Shown: piece by piece, positions 6,369-12,178 of the stretch
Numbering within the stretch: the first letter of the stretch is position 1
Layout of the letters: each line of letters starts with the position of its first letter
DNA from: Blastocatellia bacterium
GTDB taxonomy: Bacteria; Acidobacteriota; Blastocatellia; Pyrinomonadales; Pyrinomonadaceae
Direction: 5' to 3'
Assembly: GCA_003488005.1 (NCBI GenBank)
Contig: DNND01000013.1
Location: 68,601-88,668, forward strand
Length of the DNA stretch: 20,068 nt
Program-made: the position numbers and the translations under genes
Notes under the pieces: model-generated
What the model saw: only the letters and a program-made list of their open reading frames with translations
Database searches by the model: none
What the model was told of the DNA's origin: nothing

Positions 6369-7558
6369 GCACACCTCAAGTTTTGTTTAGCGATATTGTC
6401 GCCAGCGAAGATCAATTTCAACTGGCGACGTATAAGAAGATGCCAATCGTCGCTGAACGCGGCGAAGGCGTTTGGATTTATTCGAGTGCCGGCGAAAAAT
6501 ATTTGGATTTATACGGTGGCCATGCCGTTGCCGGCACCGGACACTGTCACCCCCACGTGGTTGCCGCAATCCGCGAGCAGTCCGAACGGTTGTTGTTCTA
6601 TTCAAATCTTGTGTACTCGGAAGCGCGCGCGCGCGCGGCCGCCAAGTTGGTTTCAATTGCACCGTCGTCACTGACCAAAGCCTTCTTTTGTAATTCCGGT
6701 ACCGAAGCCAACGAGAATGCGATGCGCATGGCACGCATGAAGACTGGCCGCGAAAATATCATCACGTTTTCGGGTGGCTTTCATGGGCGCACTGCTGATT
6801 CGATCAGCGCGACCTTTCTTGGCAAGTATCGCGAAATCGGCAAGCCGAATGTGCCGGGCCATTTGCAGGCCGAGTTTGGCGACGTTGAGTCGGTGCGCGC
6901 GCTGGCGGATGAGACGATTGCAGCGATCATGCTCGAGCCGATTCAGTCGATGGCCGGTGTGCGCATGGCGCCGCCGCAGTTTTTCCGCGACCTGCGCGAG
7001 CTTTGCGATCAGCGCGGCATCGTTTTGATTTACGACGAAGTGCAGACCGGGGTGGGACGAACGGGCGAATGGTTTTTTGCCGGCAGCGATGCTGGCGCGC
7101 AAGTCGTTCCCGACATCATCACGCTGGCAAAAGCGCTCGGCAGCGGTATTCCAGTTGGCGCTTGTTTAGTTAACGAACAGGTCGCCGTGCGGATCAAGGA
7201 AAACGATCTTGGGACAACTTTCGGCGGCGGCATGATTGCAATGGCCGCCGTGAACGCCACGCTCGAAGCAATTGAAAACGATCGTATGCTTGAGAATGTG
7301 AGAACGGTCGAAGCATACTTGCGTGAGCGACTAACAGAAGTTGAGCAGGTTGTGAGTGTTCGCGGCAAAGGGTTTCTGCTGGGGATCGAGTTTGCGACTC
7401 CAGCGAAAACAATTCACGAAGCATTACTCGAGCGAAAGATTATTACCGGAACTTCAAGCGATCCGAATGTGCTGAGACTTCTGCCGCCGCTTTGTTTGAA
7501 GCGATCTGAGATTGATCTATTTGTGGAGATGCTGATTGCAGTTTTGGCACAACCATAA
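6365..7558 (+). CDS. argD: Acetylornithine (N-acyl-ornithine) aminotransferase
   Basis: PLP-dependent class III aminotransferase converting N-acyl-glutamate semialdehyde and glutamate to N-acyl-ornithine and 2-oxoglutarate. The 397 residues match the ArgD length. Visible motifs: YLDLYGGHAVAGTGHCHP (46-63), CNSGTEANENAMRMAR (109-124, phosphate binding), FSGGFHGRT (135-143), LIYDEVQTGVGRTG with cofactor Asp224, and TLAKALGSGIPVGA with Schiff-base Lys256. LGTTFGGGMIAMAAVNATLE is also typical. It starts within the stop of the tRNA-binding gene (ATGA overlap). It belongs between ArgC and the transcarbamylase in the pathway, as it does in the gene order. Close relatives include succinylornithine transaminases, so the acyl group is not settled by this sequence alone. 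Confidence 0.93.
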   Translation: MSTPQVLFSDIVASEDQFQLATYKKMPIVAERGEGVWIYSSAGEKYLDLYGGHAVAGTGHCHPHVVAAIREQSERLLFYSNLVYSEARARAAAKLVSIAPSSLTKAFFCNSGTEANENAMRMARMKTGRENIITFSGGFHGRTADSISATFLGKYREIGKPNVPGHLQAEFGDVESVRALADETIAAIMLEPIQSMAGVRMAPPQFFRDLRELCDQRGIVLIYDEVQTGVGRTGEWFFAGSDAGAQVVPDIITLAKALGSGIPVGACLVNEQVAVRIKENDLGTTFGGGMIAMAAVNATLEAIENDRMLENVRTVEAYLRERLTEVEQVVSVRGKGFLLGIEFATPAKTIHEALLERKIITGTSSDPNVLRLLPPLCLKRSEIDLFVEMLIAVLAQP

Positions 7559-7571
7559 ATGAAGCTTAAGG

Positions 7572-7716
7572 CAAAGAGCGGGGGCATGCCCCCTTCCCAA
7601 CCTTGAGCTACTCGCAGGTGAGTGGATTGATCACATTGAAAGGCTTTCAAACGCCGCGCTCATATTTCAAGTTTGTAATCTCGAGGTCGGGAAGGCGGGC
7701 ATGCCCCCGCTCTTTG
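7572..7716. repeat. Long inverted repeat built on a GC-rich CATGCCCCC palindrome (argD/argF' gap)
   Basis: Two near-identical arms of 27-28 nt in opposite orientation occupy 7572-7598 and 7689-7716, flanking a 90-nt spacer. Each arm holds a core palindrome around GCATGC (GGGGGCATGCCCCC in the left arm). The arms differ at one place, CCC versus CGCC. The right arm ends just before the argF' ribosome-binding site AGGAAG (7719-7724). This looks like a mobile or dispersed palindromic element; no open reading frame is seen between the arms. Confidence 0.85.
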
Positions 7717-7718
7717 GT

Positions 7719-7724
7719 AGGAAG
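7719..7724 (+). promoter_or_regulatory. Ribosome-binding site deciding the GTG start of argF'
   Basis: AGGAAG lies 5 nt before GTG 7730, supporting this non-ATG start. The resulting N-terminus (KNFLTTSDLTSDQLNQL) aligns with family members. Confidence 0.6.
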
Positions 7725-7729
7725 AACTT

Positions 7730-8737
7730 GTGAAGAATTTTCTGACAACTTCTGACTTGACCAGCGACCAATTGAATCAATTGATCGATGCGGCGTTTCG
7801 TTTCAAGGGTGGCGTTGACAATTCACAACCGGTCGCCGGCAAGTCGATTGCTCTTGTCTTCTTTAATCCGAGCCTGCGCACGCGCGCCTCGATGCAAATC
7901 GGAATTCAGGAATTGGGTGGTCATGCAGTAATCCTCGAGCCGGGCGGCACAAGTTGGACGCTGGAGCATCGCGAGGGCGCGGTGATGGATGGCGACAAGA
8001 CCGAACACGTTGCCGAGTTTGTCCGCGTGCTCGGTCGCTATTGTGAAGCGATTGGCGTACGCACCTTTGCCGCACTAAAGAACTGGGATGAAGAGCGAAC
8101 TGATCCAATCTTGAACGCATTCGCGAAGCATTCGGAAGTGCCAATCATCAATCTTGAGTCAGCCATGCAGCATCCTTGTCAGGCGCTGGCCGACATGATG
8201 ACGATTCGCGAAAAACTCGGCAGCGAACGCAAGCGCGTCGTGCTGACCTGGGCCTGGCATCCGAAGCCGCTGCCGATGGCCGTGCCAAATAGTTTCGCGC
8301 TCGCGGCGGCGCAGATGGGCCATGATCTGGTAATCGCCTATCCGACCGGTTATGAGCTTGGCGAAGCGCTAATGGAAACAATCACGCAGCGGGCGGCGGC
8401 GAGCGGTGGCGGCGTACAGGTCACCAAGAATATTGACGCGGCGTTTGACGGCGCCGACGTTATCTACGCGAAGAGCTGGGGCGCAAAGCAGTTTTACGGA
8501 ACTCCGGAAAAGGATCTGGCGGCGCGCGCACAGTACCGCGAGCAATGGATTGTCGATGAGCAGAAAATGGCGCGCACGAACCGCGCCATCTTCATGCACT
8601 GTTTGCCGGTGAGACGCAATGTCATCGTCACCGATGGTGTGATCGATTCGCCGGCTTCGGTGGTAATCGATCAGGCAGAAAACCGTTTGCATGTGCAGAA
8701 GGCAATCATGAGTAAAGTACTGAGTGCTGAGTACTGA
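7730..8737 (+). CDS. argF': N-acyl-L-ornithine carbamoyltransferase (ArgF', acetyl/succinyl type)
   Basis: Transfers a carbamoyl group to an N-acylated ornithine, giving N-acyl-citrulline; distinct from classical ornithine carbamoyltransferase. It has 335 residues from GTG 7730. Carbamoyl-phosphate motif FFNPSLRTRAS is at 44-54, HPCQ at 148-151, and the family-diagnostic LTWAWHPKPLPMAVPNS (172-188) and MHCLPVRRNV (289-298) are intact. ENRLHVQKAIM keeps Lys324, equivalent to the carboxylated lysine of the Xanthomonas acetyl enzyme. The specificity loop reads MDGDKTEH. Thr91 replaces the Glu of acetyl- and the Pro of succinyl-ornithine enzymes, so the acyl group is uncertain. The last six residues and stop are encoded by a heptamer array, giving the tail LSAEY. 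Confidence 0.93.
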   Translation: MKNFLTTSDLTSDQLNQLIDAAFRFKGGVDNSQPVAGKSIALVFFNPSLRTRASMQIGIQELGGHAVILEPGGTSWTLEHREGAVMDGDKTEHVAEFVRVLGRYCEAIGVRTFAALKNWDEERTDPILNAFAKHSEVPIINLESAMQHPCQALADMMTIREKLGSERKRVVLTWAWHPKPLPMAVPNSFALAAAQMGHDLVIAYPTGYELGEALMETITQRAAASGGGVQVTKNIDAAFDGADVIYAKSWGAKQFYGTPEKDLAARAQYREQWIVDEQKMARTNRAIFMHCLPVRRNVIVTDGVIDSPASVVIDQAENRLHVQKAIMSKVLSAEY

Positions 8738-8772
8738 GTTCCGAGTTTCGAGTTCCGAGTTTCGAGTTTGGA
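8717..8772. repeat. Heptamer array, left arm, spanning the argF' stop codon
   Basis: Eight consecutive 7-nt units: GTACTGA, GTGCTGA, GTACTGA, GTTCCGA, GTTTCGA, GTTCCGA, GTTTCGA and GTTTGGA. The array is mixed: the first three units match the right arm at 8782-8809, while the later ones match the GTTTCGA array at 4868. The argF' stop codon TGA at 8735-8737 is the end of the third unit. Confidence 0.9.
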
Positions 8773-8781
8773 CGTTCTGCC

Positions 8782-8809
8782 TCAATACTCAGCACTCAGC
8801 ACTCAGCAC
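8782..8809. repeat. Heptamer array, right arm, just upstream of argB
   Basis: TCAATAC followed by three perfect copies of TCAGCAC, the reverse complement of GTGCTGA in the left arm. The arms can pair across the argF'/argB gap. The array ends 9 nt before the argB ATG, leaving no recognisable ribosome-binding site. Confidence 0.9.
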
Positions 8810-8818
8810 TTTTAGACT

Positions 8819-9727
8819 ATGACCAATACCAATCAAGTCGGCGATCAATTGCGGCTGGATCTGTTGCGCGAGGCGCTGCCCTACATCCAACGCTTCCAGG
8901 GCCAGACCTTCGTCGTGAAACTTTCAGGCAAAGCCACGGAAAATCCTGACAATCTCAGTTCGCTCGCCGAAGAGTTAGCGCTGCTGCATCAGGTCGGCAT
9001 ACGCATCTGCGTGGTGCATGGTGGCGGCAAACAGTTATCCGACCTCGCTTCGAAGCTGGGCATCGAACAGACAATCATCGAAGGCCGGCGCGTTACCGAC
9101 GACGCCACGCTCGAGATGGCCAAGATGATCTTCGCCGGCAAGATCAATACCGACATCCTCGCGGCTTTGCGTAATCGCAGCATCGAGGCGGTGGGACTTT
9201 CCGGTGTTGATGGCAACATCGTGCATGCCGAACGGCGTCCGCCGAAAGAGGTTTTGAATCGCGAGACGGGCGAACGTTCGCAAGTGGACTACGGACACGT
9301 CGGCGATGTTGTTGAGATCAATTCACGGCTGCTATCGGTGTTGTTGAATGAAGGTTACCTGCCGGTAATTTCTTCACTCGGCGCGGATAGCGAGGGAACC
9401 GTCTTCAACATCAACGCCGACACGATTGCCGCGGAGATCGCCATCCAGTTGAAAGCTGAGAAGTTGATTCTGCTTTCCGACGTCGATGGTATTTATCTGC
9501 GAGCAGGCGAGCCCAACACCAAGCTGTCGCGTCTGACTGCAGCCGAAGCCGAGGCCATGATTACCGATGGCACTGCAACGGGCGGCATGATTCCCAAGCT
9601 GCAAAGCATCATCACGCTACTGCGGCGCGGCGTTCATAGCGCTCACATTCTCAGCGGCACCACTCGCAATGCCCTGCTCTCCGAAATCTTCACCGACAGT
9701 GGCACCGGCACGATGATCGTCGCTTAG
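8819..9727 (+). CDS. argB: N-acetylglutamate kinase (N-acylglutamate kinase)
   Basis: Phosphorylates N-acyl-glutamate, the second step of the pathway; amino-acid-kinase family, cytoplasmic. It has 302 residues. Motifs: VVKLSGKA (32-39; the usual form is KYGGNAM), VVHGGGKQL (65-73), EGRRVTDDATLEM, VGLSGVDGNIV, VDYGHVGDVVEIN, FNINADTIAAEIA, LLSDVDGIYL and GGMIPKL. Residues 14-28 (DLLREALPYIQRFQG) match the N-terminal helix found in arginine-inhibited hexameric kinases and absent from the E. coli enzyme, so feedback inhibition by arginine is likely. ATG 8819 keeps that helix. There is no clear ribosome-binding site; a heptamer inverted repeat ends just upstream. It is the last arg gene of the rightward cluster. 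Confidence 0.92.
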   Translation: MTNTNQVGDQLRLDLLREALPYIQRFQGQTFVVKLSGKATENPDNLSSLAEELALLHQVGIRICVVHGGGKQLSDLASKLGIEQTIIEGRRVTDDATLEMAKMIFAGKINTDILAALRNRSIEAVGLSGVDGNIVHAERRPPKEVLNRETGERSQVDYGHVGDVVEINSRLLSVLLNEGYLPVISSLGADSEGTVFNINADTIAAEIAIQLKAEKLILLSDVDGIYLRAGEPNTKLSRLTAAEAEAMITDGTATGGMIPKLQSIITLLRRGVHSAHILSGTTRNALLSEIFTDSGTGTMIVA

Positions 9728-9899
9728 TCAAAAGGTAGAAATTATCAGCCGGGGATTTTCGCGGATAAGCGCGGATCGGACAAACAATACAAATGTCTTA
9801 GCTCTTTTCTTTTCAGATCGTTTTGATCCGCGTTAATCTGCGCCAATTTCGTCCTTTTCCTGTTGACACTCTCTTTCTAAAAACACAAGATTTGCCCAA
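9728..9899. repeat. argB/HhH gap with imperfect inverted repeat of a CGCGGAT type
   Basis: A segment at about 9754-9778, containing CGCGGATAAGCGCGGATC, is answered in opposite orientation at about 9822-9855 by GATCCGCGTTAATCTGCGCC and what follows. The arms pair only imperfectly. Related GATCCGCG-containing intergenic repeats occur widely in bacteria. A TTGACA at 9863-9868 has no convincing -10 partner before the ATG at 9900. No gene is seen. Confidence 0.5.
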
Positions 9900-10358
9900 A
9901 TGGACAATGAAGAAATTGCCCGTCGCTTCTACCGGCTGGCGGCGCTGATGGAGATTCGCGGCGACGATCCTTTTCGCCTGCGCTCGTATCGCAACGCGGC
10001 GGAGGCTCTCGAAACTTGGCCCACGCCGCTGAAACAAATTGCCAAAGACGAAGGCATCGCCGGCCTGCAATCGATTCCCGGAGTCGGCAAGGCGATTGCC
10101 GGCAAGATTATTGAACTGCTTGAGCGCGGAACTTTCGACGCCTGGGAAAGGACAACCGCGGAAACTCCGGAAACAGTTCTTGATCTCTTGGAATTGCCAG
10201 GAGTTGGTCCAAAGACCGCCGCCATGCTCCATCAGAAATTCAAAGTGTCTTCGCTTAAGGAGCTAAAGAAATTTGTGGCCGGCGGCGGGTTGGATATGGT
10301 CGATGGTATTGGTCCAAAGACGGCGGAAAAAATCAAGGAGAGTCTGGAACTCTTATGA
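9900..10358 (+). CDS. Stand-alone helix-hairpin-helix protein matching the PolX N-terminal region
   Basis: A 152-residue protein aligning with the N-terminal part of bacterial/archaeal family X DNA polymerases. Residues 1-50 (NEEIARRFYRLAALMEIRG and following) match the 8-kDa domain. Three helix-hairpin-helix motifs follow: IPGVGKAIAGKI (59-70), LPGVGPKTAAML (99-110) and VDGIGPKTAEKI (134-145). It ends (KESLELL) where the polymerase palm domain would begin, and neither nucleotidyltransferase nor PHP domain follows in any frame, so it cannot be a polymerase. It probably binds DNA non-specifically, perhaps at gaps or breaks. Its stop overlaps the next start by ATGA, linking it oddly to a secreted hydrolase. 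It could be a natural domain protein rather than a broken gene, since the end is clean. Confidence 0.8.
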   Translation: MDNEEIARRFYRLAALMEIRGDDPFRLRSYRNAAEALETWPTPLKQIAKDEGIAGLQSIPGVGKAIAGKIIELLERGTFDAWERTTAETPETVLDLLELPGVGPKTAAMLHQKFKVSSLKELKKFVAGGGLDMVDGIGPKTAEKIKESLELL

Positions 10359-11488
10359 AAAGAATCAAGCGGCGCGAATTCATGAGCACAACGGGAATAG
10401 CAGGCTTAACGCTCGCAACGGCTAAGCCCGGCGCCAGCGGCTTTCCTAACATTTCGCAGAGCGGAATCAAACCGGTCGTCATCGCTTCCTCAAACGGCAA
10501 CAGTTTCAAAAATGGTGGTGACGTAACGGCGGTGCAGAAAGCGTTCACCATGATCACGGAAGGGGCCGATGTGCTCGATGCTGTCATCGCTGGAGTCAAC
10601 ATCGTCGAACTCGATCCGCTGGACGACAGCGTTGGCTATGGCGGACAGCCGAATGCCGACGGCGTGGTCCAGCTCGATTCCTGCTGCATGCACGGTCCAA
10701 AGAAACGTGCCGGTGGCGTCGCGGCGCTTGAAGGCGTCCGCACGCCGTCGCTGGTTGCGAAAGCAGTCATGGAGAATACGGACCACCATCTGCTGGTCGG
10801 CAAGGGCGCGCAGGAGTTTGCTCGCAACATGGGTTTCAAAATCGAAGACGATCTAAACACCGACAACTCGCGCCGCAAGTGGTTGGAATGGAAACGAAAG
10901 ATCGATCCTGAACATTATCTCGATCCCAAGAAGCGAGCGGAAGCGGGACGACGCGCGACGCTGGAGATGCTGGCTGAGGGGCGCATCCGCCAGGAAAACC
11001 TGCACGGCACCATCAACTGCAACGGCATTAATTCGAAAGGCGAAATTTCCGGCGTTACCACTACCAGCGGCTTGTCGTGGAAGATGCCGGGACGGATTGG
11101 CGATTCGCCTATTCTCGGCGCCGGGCTTTATGTTGACGGAGAAGTTGGCGCGGCTGGTTCGACCGGTCGCGGTGAAGCAAACCTGTTCGGTCTTTGCTCA
11201 TTTCTGATTGTCGAAGAGATGCGTCGCGGCAAACATCCGAAAGATGCTGGGATGGAGGCGCTCAGAAGAATCAAGGCAAACACTTACGAAAAGCGCTTGC
11301 TCAAGCGCGACGGCAATCCAAACTTTTACGTGCGCTTCTACATCCTGAACGCACGCGGGGAATACGCAGGCGTGGCAATGTACGACCTGAACGACAATGG
11401 GAAGAAAGCCACGTTTGCAATCTGCGATGCGAATGGGCCGCAGAACGTGGCGTTTGAAGCGCTGCTGGCGGGCAAACACAGTGAATGA
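10355..11488 (+). CDS. N4-(beta-N-acetylglucosaminyl)-L-asparaginase, Tat-exported Ntn hydrolase
   Basis: Glycosylasparaginase/isoaspartyl peptidase family (Ntn hydrolase, T2), 377 residues. The N-terminus MKRIKRREFMSTTGIAGLTLA is a twin-arginine signal, so folded export to the periplasm is expected. The body shows DPLDDSVGYGGQPNADGVVQLDSCCMHG (87-114), then the predicted autocleavage and nucleophile site LHGTINCNG with Thr219. GVTTTSGLSWKMPGRIGDSPILGAGLYVD and GAAGSTGRGE follow, all typical. The residue before the nucleophile is Gly218, where the best-studied enzymes have Asp (HDTIG). It would be made as a precursor that self-cleaves into two chains and removes Asn-linked glycan stubs or related amides. 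It overlaps the HhH gene by 4 nt. Confidence 0.9.
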   Translation: MKRIKRREFMSTTGIAGLTLATAKPGASGFPNISQSGIKPVVIASSNGNSFKNGGDVTAVQKAFTMITEGADVLDAVIAGVNIVELDPLDDSVGYGGQPNADGVVQLDSCCMHGPKKRAGGVAALEGVRTPSLVAKAVMENTDHHLLVGKGAQEFARNMGFKIEDDLNTDNSRRKWLEWKRKIDPEHYLDPKKRAEAGRRATLEMLAEGRIRQENLHGTINCNGINSKGEISGVTTTSGLSWKMPGRIGDSPILGAGLYVDGEVGAAGSTGRGEANLFGLCSFLIVEEMRRGKHPKDAGMEALRRIKANTYEKRLLKRDGNPNFYVRFYILNARGEYAGVAMYDLNDNGKKATFAICDANGPQNVAFEALLAGKHSE

Positions 11489-11505
11489 ATGGGAGGTTGT
11501 GGCCT

Positions 11506-11526
11506 GCGGTTACTGTCTGTAACCGC
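11506..11526. terminator. Perfect hairpin between convergent genes (possible bidirectional terminator)
   Basis: GCGGTTAC-TGTCT-GTAACCGC forms a perfect 8-bp stem with a 5-nt loop. It lies between the rightward asparaginase (stop 11488) and the stop of the leftward membrane-protein gene, whose last codons it includes. No T-tract follows on either strand, so termination is a guess from position. Confidence 0.35.
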
Positions 11527-11776
11527 GACTGAACGCAATTAGAATCGCTGGGGCTGCAGCGCCTACATTGATAGCGGCTATTGGATTATCGAGCTTATAT
11601 CCAATCACTAGTCCGCCAGCCATTGCACATAGTAAGACTCGTGCACCCCAAAAACCCATACGCAAATAACGCTCTGGCATTTTGATGGTCTTCTGGTTGT
11701 AGACTTGCAGAAATGTGACCAACTCAACTGCAGCACTACCCAAGAAGCCCCAAACGAAGCGCCAAGTCGGACTCAT
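11510..11776 (-). CDS. Small membrane protein, unknown
   Basis: An 88-residue protein I do not recognise. It has three hydrophobic stretches, at about 7-23 (FVWGFLGSAAVELVTFL), 41-60 (GFWGARVLLCAMAGGLVIGY) and 66-82 (IAAINVGAAAPAILIAF), so it is probably an inner-membrane protein with two or three spans. The start is the ATG at 11776; only a weak AGAGAA-like sequence precedes it. It follows the next small gene (11796-12017) by 19 nt on the same strand, so the two are probably co-transcribed. Base composition looks more AT-rich than the flanking genes, which may mean later acquisition. No defence, toxin or transport motif is evident. Confidence 0.6.
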   Translation of the reverse strand: MSPTWRFVWGFLGSAAVELVTFLQVYNQKTIKMPERYLRMGFWGARVLLCAMAGGLVIGYKLDNPIAAINVGAAAPAILIAFSRGYRQ

Positions 11777-11795
11777 TTTTGTTGTTCTCTGTAAG

Positions 11796-12017
11796 CTAAG
11801 GGGTTACGCGTGCCGATCGCGAGGCCTTTGGCTTGGCTTTCGGACTGTCGTCGCTCGGGCTTACATTTCCGAAATACTCAACGAGCTTGCGCAAAGACGA
11901 GTGAAGAAGAATATAAGACTTGAAGCTATAGCCAAATAGGATAAACCCTGAGATCGCGAGGAACGACAGCTTTGATACATCGCCGAACACGTCTACTAAA
12001 AGCTGTCTCCAGTTCAT
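11796..12017 (-). CDS. Small single-span membrane protein, unknown
   Basis: A 73-residue protein from ATG 12017, chosen over the GTG at 12056 because AAGGTGG lies about 7 nt upstream. One hydrophobic span lies at about 17-38 (LSFLAISGFILFGYSFKSYILL), followed by a hydrophilic tail with SPSDDSPKAKPKASRSAR. The product is unrecognised. The gene lies 19 nt upstream of the 88-residue membrane protein, suggesting a two-gene unit whose products may act together at the membrane. A TATAAG box (12048-12053) could drive it. Confidence 0.55.
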   Translation of the reverse strand: MNWRQLLVDVFGDVSKLSFLAISGFILFGYSFKSYILLHSSLRKLVEYFGNVSPSDDSPKAKPKASRSARVTP

Positions 12018-12047
12018 CGATATTCCACCTTTCCTACCAATGAGGAA

Positions 12048-12075
12048 CTTATACACCTAATGAGCTACTCAGCAA
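12048..12075 (-). promoter_or_regulatory. Candidate sigma70-type promoter for the small membrane gene pair
   Basis: Read on the minus strand, TTGCTG (12070-12075) and TATAAG (12048-12053) are separated by 16 nt. The -10 matches 5 of 6 and the -35 only 3 of 6. A start near 12040 would give a leader of about 22 nt containing AAGGTGG before ATG 12017. Confidence 0.35.
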
Positions 12076-12178
12076 CAACGTCTAACAAAATGCCATGATT
12101 CTTGCATTCAGAGAACCGACTGACCTACGAAGAGGCATAGTGGGGCGTAAAAACAGCCTAACCGGTCGGAGTTTGAAA

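Noticed and set aside
9863..9891. TTGACA followed by CAAGAT as a promoter for the HhH gene
   Set aside because: The -10 matches only 3 of 6 and ends 9 nt before the ATG, leaving almost no leader.
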